The translations under genes were made by a program, and so were the position numbers. A stretch of 29,762 bases of DNA, taken from contig JBFGCA010000054.1 in the NCBI GenBank assembly GCA_041567315.1, positions 1 to 29,762 of the forward strand, read 5' to 3'. Below, one piece after another: positions 23,196-29,762 of the stretch. Origin of the DNA: JBFGCA01 sp041567315 (GTDB lineage Bacteria; Acidobacteriota; Thermoanaerobaculia; Multivoradales; JAHEKO01). Under the pieces are notes generated by a model. That model made no database searches. It saw only the letters and a program-made list of their open reading frames with translations, and was not told where the DNA came from. Each line of letters opens with the position of its first letter. Within the stretch, counting starts at the first letter, position 1.

Positions 23196-24236
23196 TCAGA
23201 GCGGGCTCGGGGCGGCGTAGGCGGGGATCCGGCGCTCGACCACCGGGGCCAGCTCGCGGATGCTCGCCATCAGCTGTTCGAACTGCTCCGGCAGCAGCGC
23301 CTGGTTGCCGTCGGAGAGCGCCTCGGCCGGCCGGTCGTGGACCTCGATCATCAACCCGTCGGCACCCACCGCCACCGCCGCCCGCGACAGCGGGATGACC
23401 TTCTCCCGCTGGCCCGCCGCGTGGCTGGGGTCGGCGAGGATCGGCAGGTGGCTGATCCGCTTGACGGCGGGCACCGCCGAGACGTCCAGGGTGTTGCGGG
23501 TGTGATCGGTGAAGGTGCGGATGCCGCGCTCACAGAGCACCACCTGCTCGTTGCCCTGGTCGAGCACGTACTCGGCGGCCAGCAGCAGCTCGGTGATGGT
23601 GGCCGTCATGCCGCGCTTGAGCAGCACCGGGCGGCCGCACCGCCCGGCGCGGCGCAGCAGGGTGTAGTTCTGCATGTTGCGGGCGCCGATCTGGACCATG
23701 TCGGCGTGCTCGGCGACCGCGTCCAGGACGTCGATGTCGAGCGCCTCGGTGACCACCGGCAGCCCGGTCTCCTCGCGCACCCGGGCGAGGATCTCGAGGC
23801 CCTTGTATCCCAGGCCCTGGAAGCTGTAGGGGCTGGTGCGGGGCTTGAACGCGCCACCGCGCAACATGTGGGCGCCGGCCGCCTTGACCCGGCGCGCGAT
23901 CCTCAGGGTCTGCTCGTAGCTCTCCACCGAGCACGGCCCGGCTATGATCAGCAGATCGGGACCGCCCACCCGGGCGCCGCCCACCTCGACCACGGTGTCG
24001 TCGGGCTTGAACTCGCGCGACACCAGCTTGTAGGGGTGGCTGACCTGGAGCACCTCGAGCACCCCGGGCTGGGCGTCGAAGAGACCGGGCTCGACCATGC
24101 CCAGGTTGCCGGTGATGCCGATCGCCGTCCGCTGGGCGCCGGCGATGGGGTGCGCCTTGAGACCCCGGGCCTCGATCTGCTCGACAACCCCGCGGATCTG
24201 CTCCGGGGTGGCGTCCATCTTCATGACGACCAGCAT
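23196..24236 (-). CDS. aroF: 3-deoxy-7-phosphoheptulonate (DAHP) synthase, AroF/type I-beta
   Basis: A 346-residue enzyme for the first step of aromatic amino acid synthesis (PEP plus erythrose 4-phosphate). Residues 1-70 (MLVVMKMDATPEQIRGVVEQ) are the ferredoxin-like regulatory domain of the Thermotoga-type enzyme. The barrel carries LIIAGPCSVESYEQ, LRGGAFKPRTSPYSFQG, VQIGARNMQN, LLKRGM, ILADPSHAAGQREKVIPLSR and LMIEVHDRPAEALSDG, with the metal Cys, His, Glu and Asp ligands apparent. The ATG at 24234-24236 is chosen because it begins the regulatory domain and follows a GGAG-containing leader. It is the first gene of a minus-strand run into carA and the permease. Confidence 0.96.
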   Translation of the reverse strand: MLVVMKMDATPEQIRGVVEQIEARGLKAHPIAGAQRTAIGITGNLGMVEPGLFDAQPGVLEVLQVSHPYKLVSREFKPDDTVVEVGGARVGGPDLLIIAGPCSVESYEQTLRIARRVKAAGAHMLRGGAFKPRTSPYSFQGLGYKGLEILARVREETGLPVVTEALDIDVLDAVAEHADMVQIGARNMQNYTLLRRAGRCGRPVLLKRGMTATITELLLAAEYVLDQGNEQVVLCERGIRTFTDHTRNTLDVSAVPAVKRISHLPILADPSHAAGQREKVIPLSRAAVAVGADGLMIEVHDRPAEALSDGNQALLPEQFEQLMASIRELAPVVERRIPAYAAPSPL

Positions 24237-24351
24237 GGTGTGCTCCACTCCACCGCCGCCGGCGGGCCAAACATGATAACAAAGCGAGGACGGTTTCCCC
24301 GGGCGCCGGCGACGGGCCGAACGCCATGGTGGGGGGCCGGGGAGTCGACCC

Positions 24352-25131
24352 ATGAGGCCCTTTCGAAGCGCCCTGCTGCTGCTCGCCGCCGTCCTGCTGG
24401 CGGCCCCGCTCGCCGCCTACACCATCTACCTCAAGGACGGCTCACGGCTGATCGCCCGCGAGCGCTACGTGATCGAGGACGGCAAGGCCCTGATCGTCCT
24501 CCAGAACGGCACCCAGACCTTCATCGACGCCGGCGAGATCGACGTCGAGCGCACCGAGCGGGCCAACCTGGGCACCTACGGTACGGCGCTGGTCCTCGAG
24601 GAGGGCAGACTGGTCGAGGCGCCGGTGACCACCCCCGAGGCGCCCCGCGAGAACCTCACCGACCTGATCTCGCGCGAGCAGGGGGTCCAGGCGCGGCCGA
24701 CCGCGGTGCGGCCGGTGGCGCCGGAGGCCGGCGTCGGCGCCGCCCGCACCTTTGGCGGGCGGCCCGACTACGCGTCGCTGCCGCGCAGCCCGCACCGCGA
24801 CCTGGAGATCTCCACCGAGCTGAGGCGGCTGTTCCGGGCGCAGGGGGTCGAGGACCTGCAGATCCTGCAGGGCACCGCCGAGACCCACGTGCTGCTGGAG
24901 ATCATCGCCAACTCGGAGGCCTCGGTCTTCCGATCGCTGGAGACCGCGGCCTCGGCGTTCGTCCAGCTCGACCGCCAGTACCCGGGCAAGGTGGAGGGGC
25001 TGGAGCTGCTGCTCACCACCTCGGCCCGCGAGCGCGCCGGGCAGTTCCTGATCGGTCGCGCCGAGGCGCTCCAGCTGGCCCAGAAGGAGGTCGAGCCCTC
25101 GGCCTTCTACGTCCGCTACGTCGAGTTCTAG
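24352..25131 (+). CDS. Secreted protein of unknown function
   Basis: A 259-residue protein with a clean signal peptide (FRSALLLLAAVLLAAPLAAY). The mature N-terminus (YTIYLKDGSRLIARERYVIE, ALIVLQNGTQTFIDAGEIDV) is a small beta domain seen in several Acidobacteria-like secreted proteins. A proline-rich linker (about 95-145) follows. The C-terminal region (LLEIIANSEASVFRSLETAA, ARERAGQFLIGRAEALQLAQ) is predicted helical, ending FYVRYVEF. I do not recognise a catalytic motif. It is divergent from aroF, with 115 bases between them. Its stop codon lies inside the palindrome at 25128-25142. Confidence 0.75.
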   Translation: MRPFRSALLLLAAVLLAAPLAAYTIYLKDGSRLIARERYVIEDGKALIVLQNGTQTFIDAGEIDVERTERANLGTYGTALVLEEGRLVEAPVTTPEAPRENLTDLISREQGVQARPTAVRPVAPEAGVGAARTFGGRPDYASLPRSPHRDLEISTELRRLFRAQGVEDLQILQGTAETHVLLEIIANSEASVFRSLETAASAFVQLDRQYPGKVEGLELLLTTSARERAGQFLIGRAEALQLAQKEVEPSAFYVRYVEF

Positions 25132-25142
25132 TGGACCACTAG
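25128..25142. repeat. CTAGTGG/CCACTAG palindrome spanning a stop codon
   Basis: CTAGTGGACCACTAG is a perfect 15-base palindrome with a central A. Its seven-base arms equal the outer bases of the right terminal repeat of the element at 20091-20257. It includes the TAG stop of the secreted-protein gene. It may be an excision footprint or target of the same element, or a chance palindrome. Confidence 0.3.
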
Positions 25143-25161
25143 CGGCCGGCGCGCGCCGCGC

Positions 25162-25503
25162 TCAGGAGGGGATCTCGGGGGCCTCGGGCGCCTCGCCCGA
25201 CAGCCCGAGATAGGCCTCGACCGACATGCCGGCGCGGCTGGCGAAGCGCTGCCGGTAGCTCTCGACCTCGCCGACCTGCTCGTCGAGGAAGATCCGCTCG
25301 ACGCGGAACAGCGGCACGAACATGCTCGACAGGCCGAGCGTCGGCGGCTCGCGGCGGGCCACCTGGTAGGACCAGTCGTCGAAGCTCTCGACGCCGATCG
25401 CCCGCAGCACCGCGCCCGAGGCGTCGAGGTGCTCCAGCACCCCCCAGAACTTCTCGGTGGGGTTGATCAGGTGGGCGATGACCAGCGAGCCGCGCTCCAG
25501 CAT
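25162..25503 (-). CDS. Conserved small protein of unknown function in the acyl-CoA operon
   Basis: A 113-residue soluble protein. Motif-like segments are VIAHLINPTEKFWGVLEHLD, GVESFDDWSYQVA, LGLSSMFVPLFRVERIFLDE and YRQRFASRAGMSVEAYL. I recall similar sequences in Acidobacteria genomes next to acyl-CoA metabolism genes but know no assigned function. It starts seven bases after the stop of the epimerase gene, so it is probably translated from the same mRNA. A role in regulating or assisting that pathway would be guesswork. No catalytic residues or membrane segments are seen. Confidence 0.75.
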   Translation of the reverse strand: MLERGSLVIAHLINPTEKFWGVLEHLDASGAVLRAIGVESFDDWSYQVARREPPTLGLSSMFVPLFRVERIFLDEQVGEVESYRQRFASRAGMSVEAYLGLSGEAPEAPEIPS

Positions 25504-25510
25504 GACCGGA

Positions 25511-25924
25511 TCAATCGTGCTTGCCGGCGGCCGGCTGCGACACCTCGACCAGGACGCCGCCGGCGCTCCGCGGGTGGACGAACTGCACGGTGGCGCCCTC
25601 GGCGCCCGCGGTGGGCGCCGGCCGCAGCACCTCGAAGCCGCCCTCGCGCAGCCGGCGGTCCTCGGCGGCGACGTCCGAGCTCTCGAGACACAGGTGATGG
25701 AGGCCGGCGCCGCGGCGCTCGAGGAAGCGGGCCACCGGCGAGTCGGGCCGGGTCGCTTCCAGCAGCTCGATGCGGGTCGCGCCGCAGGGGATGATCGCCA
25801 CCCGCACCCCCTCGTGGGGCACCTCCTCGATGGCGGCGACCTCGAGGCCCAGCGCCTCCCAGAAGCCGCGCGCCTCCGCGATGGAGCGCACCGCGATGCC
25901 GACGTGGTCGAGGCCCCGGATCAT
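25511..25924 (-). CDS. mce: Methylmalonyl-CoA epimerase (VOC family)
   Basis: A 137-residue vicinal-oxygen-chelate protein of the usual epimerase length. IRGLDHVGIAVRSIAEARGF gives metal ligand H7. IIPCGATRIELLEATRPDSP is the characteristic second strand pair. GLHHLCLES supplies the next His (H76 or H77), and GVLVEVSQ gives E127. The pattern favours methylmalonyl-CoA epimerase over glyoxalase I. It interconverts (S)- and (R)-methylmalonyl-CoA in propionyl-CoA breakdown. It lies 26 bases after the acyl-CoA dehydrogenase gene, so the pair may serve branched-chain amino acid or odd-chain acid catabolism. The mutase and carboxylase genes are not in the window. Confidence 0.88.
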   Translation of the reverse strand: MIRGLDHVGIAVRSIAEARGFWEALGLEVAAIEEVPHEGVRVAIIPCGATRIELLEATRPDSPVARFLERRGAGLHHLCLESSDVAAEDRRLREGGFEVLRPAPTAGAEGATVQFVHPRSAGGVLVEVSQPAAGKHD

Positions 25925-25950
25925 CGCCGCGTCCAGGCTACACGACCCGC

Positions 25951-27135
25951 TCAGCGCCCCAGCAGCTGGCGGGCGATCACCAGGCGCTGGATCTCGCTGG
26001 TCCCCTCGCCGATCGTGCAGATCTTGCAGTCGCGGTAGTACTTCTCGGCCCGGTAGTCCTTGACGAAGCCGTAGCCGCCGTGGATCTGGACGCCGCGCTC
26101 GGCGCAGAAGACCGCGGTCTCACTGGCGTAGAGCTTGGCCTGCGAGGCCAGCCGGGTCACCCGCTCGCCGCGGTCCATCGCCAGGGCGGCGGCGAAGGTC
26201 AGCGCCTCGGCGGCCGCCAGCCGGGTCGACATCTCGGCCAGGTAGAAGGCGATGGCCTGGAACTTGGCGATCGGCCGGCCGAACTGCTCGCGCTCCCTGG
26301 CGTAGGCCAGCGCCGTCCGGTAGGCGCCGGCGGCGGTCCCCACCCCGAGGGCGGCGATCGAGATGCGGCCGCCGTCGAGGATCTCGAGCGCCTGGATGAA
26401 GCCCGAGCCCGGCTCGCCCAGCAGGTGGTCGTCGGGGACCAGGCAGTCCTCCATCACCACCTCGGCGGTGTCCGAGGCGCGGGTGCCCAGCTTGTTCTCC
26501 TTCTTGCCCGGCCGGAAACCCTCCATGCCGCGCTCGAGCACGAAAGCCGAGACGTTGTGGTGGCGCGGCCCGGCCGGGTCGGTGACCGCGAAAACCACGC
26601 ACACGTCCCCCACCGAGCCGTGGGTGGTGAAGGTCTTGGCGCCGTTGAGCAGCCAGCCGCCGTCGACCCGCTCGGCCCGGGTGCGGGTGCCGGCGGCGTC
26701 CGAGCCGGCGCCGGGCTCGGTCAGGCTCCAGGCCCCGAGCTTCTCGCCGCGGGCCAGCGGCACCAGCCAGCGGCGCCGCTGCTCGTCGTTGCCGAACTTG
26801 AAGATGTGGTTGGAGCACAGCGAGTTGTGGGCGGCGACGCTGAGCCCGATCGAGGGATCGACCTTGGACAGCTCGATGATGACCAGCACGTACTCGACGT
26901 AGCCGAGCCCAGCGCCGCCGTAAGCCTCGGGGAAGATCACTCCCAGGAAGCCCAGCTCGCCGGCCTTGGCGAACAGCTCGCGCGGGAAGCGCTGGGCCTC
27001 GTCGATCTCGTCGACCAGGGGCTCGATCTCCTTCTCGGCGAACTCGCGGGCCGCCTCCTGGACGGCGCGCTGCTCGGCGGGCAGCGAGAAATCGACCGCC
27101 GGTGAAGGCTCGGCGAGGGCGGGCGCAACGGTCAC
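25951..27135 (-). CDS. Acyl-CoA dehydrogenase (FAD-dependent)
   Basis: A 394-residue enzyme, normal length. Signatures in order: FGNDEQRRRWLVPLARGEKL, WSLTEPGAGSDAAGTRTRA (flavin site), FTTHGSVGDVCVVFAVTDP, REREQFGRPIAKFQ and IHGGYGFVKDYRAEKYYRD. The segment TIGEGTSEIQRLVIARQLL follows, with E377 as the likely catalytic base. It oxidises an acyl-CoA to the enoyl-CoA and passes electrons to ETF. The sequence style fits short/branched-chain or butyryl-CoA dehydrogenases, but substrate length cannot be fixed. The start is a GTG at 27133-27135 with a weak ribosome-binding site. It lies downstream of the BMC genes, separated by 150 bases, so separate transcription is possible. Confidence 0.93.
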   Translation of the reverse strand: MTVAPALAEPSPAVDFSLPAEQRAVQEAAREFAEKEIEPLVDEIDEAQRFPRELFAKAGELGFLGVIFPEAYGGAGLGYVEYVLVIIELSKVDPSIGLSVAAHNSLCSNHIFKFGNDEQRRRWLVPLARGEKLGAWSLTEPGAGSDAAGTRTRAERVDGGWLLNGAKTFTTHGSVGDVCVVFAVTDPAGPRHHNVSAFVLERGMEGFRPGKKENKLGTRASDTAEVVMEDCLVPDDHLLGEPGSGFIQALEILDGGRISIAALGVGTAAGAYRTALAYAREREQFGRPIAKFQAIAFYLAEMSTRLAAAEALTFAAALAMDRGERVTRLASQAKLYASETAVFCAERGVQIHGGYGFVKDYRAEKYYRDCKICTIGEGTSEIQRLVIARQLLGR

Positions 27136-27182
27136 CCGATCATGGTACCGCTAGCCGCCGGCGCCGGCAACGCAGCGCGACA

Positions 27183-27202
27183 GTCGAACCTTAATATTCG
27201 AC
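27183..27202. promoter_or_regulatory. Candidate operator/promoter ahead of the acyl-CoA dehydrogenase operon
   Basis: A perfect GTCGAA/TTCGAC inverted repeat with an 8-base AT-rich centre (CCTTAATA) lies 48 bases upstream of the acyl-CoA dehydrogenase start on the minus strand. On that strand TATTAA could act as a -10 box, but the matching -35 is poor. It stands out as the only AT-rich patch in the 150-base gap. A TetR-type repressor site is a plausible reading, not proved. Confidence 0.35.
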
Positions 27203-27257
27203 GCTCCATCCTGACGCCCCGCGTTCGGCGCCGGATGTTCGGTTCGACGCCCTACCG

Positions 27258-27299
27258 TCAGGCGCCGCTCTTCAGGCGCCCGTGCTCAGGCACCCGTGG
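27258..27299. repeat. Three 14-bp near-tandem repeats over the end of the last EutN-like gene
   Basis: Units starting TCAGGCGCC, TCAGGCGCC and TCAGGCACC at 27258, 27272 and 27286 have an exact 14-base period. The third unit contains the stop codon of the EutN/CcmL gene at 27286-27288. The first two carry the same TCA (TGA on the minus strand) further downstream in other frames. Slippage is the simplest explanation. Confidence 0.5.
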
Positions 27300-27558
27300 C
27301 GATCTCGTCGACGATGCCCACCACCACGGCGCGGATCGGGGCGTCCTCCATCGCCACCACCTGGCGGGCCGAGTTGCCCTCGTCGAGGATGAGCACCGTC
27401 TCGCCGGCGCCGGCGCCCACCGCGTCGACGGCGATGGTGTAGCGACCGGTGGGGGCGCCGTCCTCGGTCAGCAGGTCGCAGAGCAGCAGCCGCCGGGCGT
27501 CGAAGACCGGGGCGCTGATCGTCGACACCACGGTGCCCGCCACCCGACCCACCTTCAC
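27286..27558 (-). CDS. BMC pentamer shell protein (EutN/CcmL/BMC-P), second copy
   Basis: A 90-residue vertex protein of bacterial microcompartments. It begins MKVGRVAGTVVSTISAP, the usual start of BMC-P proteins. It continues GRYTIAVDAVGAGAGETVLI, VLILDEGNSARQV and ends PIRAVVVGIVDEI, the family closing motif. Pentamers cap the icosahedral corners of the shell. It starts at GTG overlapping the stop of the other BMC-P gene by four bases (27555-27558). The two copies differ clearly in sequence, so they are not a recent duplication. Having several BMC-P paralogues in one locus is common. Confidence 0.92.
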   Translation of the reverse strand: MKVGRVAGTVVSTISAPVFDARRLLLCDLLTEDGAPTGRYTIAVDAVGAGAGETVLILDEGNSARQVVAMEDAPIRAVVVGIVDEIATGA

Positions 27559-27830
27559 GGCTCGAGCTCCTCGACCGCGTCGACGATCCCCACCACCGCG
27601 TGGTCCACCGGCACGAACTTCTCGGGCAGGGCCAGCGAGGCCTCGCGGCTGGCCACCACGTAGACCAGCTCGCCGGGGCCGGCCATCGCCACCCCGTCGG
27701 CGGCCACCACCGGCCGGCCGCTGTCGGCCAGCCGGCGGTCGAGCGGCTGGACGATCAGAAACTTGACGCCGTCCAGCCCGGCCACCCGGGTGCTGGCCAC
27801 CACCGTGCCGATGACGCGTCCGAGCTGCAC
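27555..27830 (-). CDS. BMC pentamer shell protein (EutN/CcmL/BMC-P), first copy
   Basis: A 91-residue BMC-P protein. MQLGRVIGTVVASTRVAGLD opens it, LIVQPLDRR and VVAADGVAMAGPGELVYVV follow, and VDHAVVGIVDAVEEL closes it. GTG is the start, with a GGAG site eight bases upstream, 16 bases after the BMC-T stop. It would form pentamers at shell vertices. The longer insert between strands (RRLADSGRP) distinguishes it from the second copy, so the two may occupy different vertices or mix. Confidence 0.92.
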   Translation of the reverse strand: MQLGRVIGTVVASTRVAGLDGVKFLIVQPLDRRLADSGRPVVAADGVAMAGPGELVYVVASREASLALPEKFVPVDHAVVGIVDAVEELEP

Positions 27831-27846
27831 GGCGGTCTCCGGCCCG

Positions 27847-28443
27847 CTACCCGGCCGGCCGGTAGGAGCGGGCCCGCTGGCCGAACTCCGGGTGGGCGAT
27901 CAGGTTCTCCACCATCTCCGGGTGGATCTGGGGAATGACGATGCGGGCCAGCAGCTGCTCGCGCGAGGGGAGCTGGCCGACCCCGATCTCGACCGCCGCC
28001 TCGACGTCTTCGACCTCGCCCGAGAACAGCGCGTAGCCCTTGCCGCCCAGCCCGTCGGCCATGCGGATCTCGAGCAGCGCCACCTCGGCCCCCTTGACGC
28101 CGGCGTCGGCGGCGCCGATGGTGGCGGCGACGGTGCGCGTCTCGACGATGCCCAGGGCCTCGCCGCGCAGCGGCCGGCGGCCGCCGGTCAGCGCCTCGAC
28201 CACCGCCGGGTGGACCTCGGGCAGGAAGATCTCGTCGAGCAGCGACCCGGCCCCGGCCTCGCGGCCGGCCGCCCGCGCCTCCTCGACGCTCGCCACCTCG
28301 CCACCGGCCAGCACCAGGTACTTGCCGGGGTGGACGCTGCCGGCGTGGAGCGTCGCCAGCGGCGCGCGCTTGACCATCGCGTCGCCGGCCAGGATGCCGA
28401 CCGCGATCGAGTCGAACTCGAGCAGCACGATCGCCGGGCGCAT
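27847..28443 (-). CDS. Tandem-domain BMC shell protein (BMC-T)
   Basis: A 198-residue shell protein made of two BMC domains. Domain 1 (about 1-85) reads LLEFDSIAVGILAGDAMVKR and AGSVHPGKYLVLAGGEVASV. Domain 2 (about 95-185) reads LGIVETRTVAATIGAADAGV and RMADGLGGKGYALFSGEVED. Such proteins form pseudohexameric trimers, some with a gated central pore for larger metabolites or cofactors. There is no cysteine anywhere, so it cannot carry an Fe-S cluster of the PduT type. It lies eight bases after the aldehyde dehydrogenase stop and 16 before the first BMC-P gene, clearly one operon. ATG at 28441-28443. Confidence 0.92.
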   Translation of the reverse strand: MRPAIVLLEFDSIAVGILAGDAMVKRAPLATLHAGSVHPGKYLVLAGGEVASVEEARAAGREAGAGSLLDEIFLPEVHPAVVEALTGGRRPLRGEALGIVETRTVAATIGAADAGVKGAEVALLEIRMADGLGGKGYALFSGEVEDVEAAVEIGVGQLPSREQLLARIVIPQIHPEMVENLIAHPEFGQRARSYRPAG

Positions 28444-28451
28444 CGCCGTGC

Positions 28452-29762
28452 CTAGACGATCCTCAGCGAGCCGACCACGGTCAGCCGCCTGATGCGCGAG
28501 AAGGTCCGTGGGCGGGTCAGGCCCTCGCCGGTCGGGGTGGCGATCGAGAAGGAGGTGAAGTCCTCGCCGCCCGCCCCCAGACCCGCCACGTTGGCGGCGT
28601 TGGCGACGAAGATGCTGACGTTCATGGCCCGCGCCATGCGGGTGATGCGGGCCACGTCGTTGGAGTAGATGGAGGCCGTGTGGCGGAAGCCGTGCTCGGC
28701 CTCGACCGCCAGGTCGATCCCCTCGTCGGCGCTCCGCACCCGCGCCACCGGCAGCACCGGCATCATCTGCTCGGTCCACACCAGGCTGTGCTCCTGGGGC
28801 ACCTCGGCGACCACCAGCCGCACGTCGTCGCCGGCGGTGACCCCGATCTCGCCCAGCAGGCGGCCGGCGTTCTGGCCGATCCAGCGGCGGTTGATGACCC
28901 CCGGCCGGCGCGGCTCGCCGAGCCGCTCGAAGATCACCCGCTCAAGCTGCCGGAGCTGGTACTCCTTGAGCACCACGGCGCCGCTCCGCCCCAGCGCCCG
29001 GAGCAGCTCGTCGGCCTTGGAGGCGACGACGAACACCTCCTTCTCGTCGGTGCAGACCATGTTGTTGTCGAAGGAGGCGCCGCGGACGATCTCGCGGGCC
29101 GCGAGCGCGAGGTCGGCGGTCTCGTCGACCACCCCCGGCGGGTTGCCGGGACCGGCGGTGATCGCCCGCTTGTCGGTCTTCAGCGCCTCGGCGACCACCG
29201 CCGGGCCGCCGGTCACCATCAGCAGCCGCACCCGCCGGTGCCGCATAAGCTGCTGGGCCGACTCGATGGTGGGCTCGGCGACGCAGGTCACCAGGTCGTC
29301 GGGACCGCCGGCGGCGGCGATCGCCCGGTTGATCCGCCGCACGTTCTCGGCCGAGGTGCGGCGGGCGTTGGGGTGGGCGTTGAAGACCAGGCCGTTACCG
29401 GCCGACAGCACGGCGATGGTGTTGTTGATGACGGTCGAGGTGGGATTGGTGGTGGGGGTGATGGCGGCGACCACGCCGAACGGGGCGTACTCGGTCACCG
29501 TCATGCCGTCGTCGCCGGTGCGGACCGCCGGGTCGAGGTCCTCGGGACCCGGCGTCTTCTCGGTCACCAGCCGGTTCTTGACCGCCTTGTCCTCGGCGCG
29601 GCCGAGCCCGGTCTCCTCGCGCGCCAGCCGCGCCAGCTCGTCGCCGTCGCGCCGCATGGCGGCGCGGATCGAGTCGATCACCGCCCGGCGGCGCTCGAGG
29701 CCGAGCTCGCCGTAGGTCTGGAAGGCCTTCCAGGCGGCCTCGGTGGCGGCGTCGACGGTGGC
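28452..29762 (-). CDS. BMC-associated CoA-acylating aldehyde dehydrogenase (EutE/PduP-like), 5' end beyond window
   Basis: 436 residues are visible; the frame stays open to the right edge (LERRRAVIDSIRAAM and upstream), so the true N-terminus, including any shell-targeting peptide, is missing. Motifs: APFGVVAAITPTTNPTSTVI, AGNGLVFNAHPNARRTS, LMVTGGPAVVAEAL and AGPGNPPGVVDETADL. GASFDNNMVCTDEKEVFVV contains the catalytic Cys at 29052-29054. The F-D-N-N-x-x-C-x-x-E-K-E-V pattern is that of CoA-acylating enzymes, which turn an aldehyde, CoA and NAD into acyl-CoA and NADH. This is the signature enzyme of catabolic BMCs (metabolosomes). The aldehyde is unknown because the upstream initiating enzyme lies outside the window. 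Confidence 0.92.
   Translation of the reverse strand, partial: ATVDAATEAAWKAFQTYGELGLERRRAVIDSIRAAMRRDGDELARLAREETGLGRAEDKAVKNRLVTEKTPGPEDLDPAVRTGDDGMTVTEYAPFGVVAAITPTTNPTSTVINNTIAVLSAGNGLVFNAHPNARRTSAENVRRINRAIAAAGGPDDLVTCVAEPTIESAQQLMRHRRVRLLMVTGGPAVVAEALKTDKRAITAGPGNPPGVVDETADLALAAREIVRGASFDNNMVCTDEKEVFVVASKADELLRALGRSGAVVLKEYQLRQLERVIFERLGEPRRPGVINRRWIGQNAGRLLGEIGVTAGDDVRLVVAEVPQEHSLVWTEQMMPVLPVARVRSADEGIDLAVEAEHGFRHTASIYSNDVARITRMARAMNVSIFVANAANVAGLGAGGEDFTSFSIATPTGEGLTRPRTFSRIRRLTVVGSLRIV

Overview
The window is high-GC bacterial DNA with densely packed genes. Most CDS have GC-rich third positions, and GTG starts and 4-base ATGA/GTGA overlaps are common. The gene mix suggests a Gram-negative-type heterotroph: lipoproteins, a LolC/E-like permease, a bacterial microcompartment (BMC) locus, an HpnR-like B12 radical SAM protein, DUF3108 and DUF362. 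An Acidobacteriota (Thermoanaerobaculia-like) origin is my best guess. It is inference from gene content only, since no rRNA or other phylogenetic marker is present.

Region 1 (1-5.7 kb, accessory and surface genes): a truncated secreted-protein gene at the left edge, a small two-helix membrane protein, a VapBC-type toxin-antitoxin pair with an apparently leaderless promoter, a scrap of a DNA-methyltransferase C-terminus, a GH19 lytic enzyme, a lipoprotein, a permuted NlpC/P60 (YiiX-like) protease-fold protein, a secreted beta-sandwich protein, and a beta-helix protein whose signal peptide lies in a different frame from its body.

Region 2 (5.8-9.3 kb, minus strand): an Asp/Glu-racemase-family gene followed by modA, modB and modC, each overlapping the next by 4 bases. 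This looks like one translationally coupled molybdate-uptake operon with an unusual first gene.

Region 3 (9.5-15 kb): a response regulator plus Hpt pair (+) facing a response regulator-GGDEF diguanylate cyclase (-). These are followed by an SDR - DUF362 - alpha/beta-hydrolase lipoprotein operon (-) and an orphan membrane segment resembling the C-terminus of family 2 glycosyltransferases.

Region 4 (15.2-20.6 kb): a ferritin-like protein and a TorD-type molybdoenzyme chaperone (+), a nitrilase-superfamily protein in which methionine replaces the usual catalytic lysine (+), an HpnR-like B12-binding radical SAM protein (-), a DUF3108 protein (-) and a small Cys-rich protein (-). A 167-bp inverted-repeat element (20091-20257) and two copies of a dispersed hairpin repeat (near 11.3 and 16.8 kb) are non-coding structures.

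Region 5 (20.8-25.1 kb): aroF (DAHP synthase), carA and a LolC/E-like permease on the minus strand, and a divergent secreted protein.

Region 6 (25.2 kb to the end, minus strand): the distal end of a BMC locus (acylating-type aldehyde dehydrogenase, tandem-domain BMC-T shell protein, two EutN/CcmL pentamer proteins), then acyl-CoA dehydrogenase, methylmalonyl-CoA epimerase and a small conserved protein of unknown function. The BMC locus is the most system-like element. It continues past the right edge, so its substrate cannot be decided here. No tRNA, rRNA or CRISPR array was seen.
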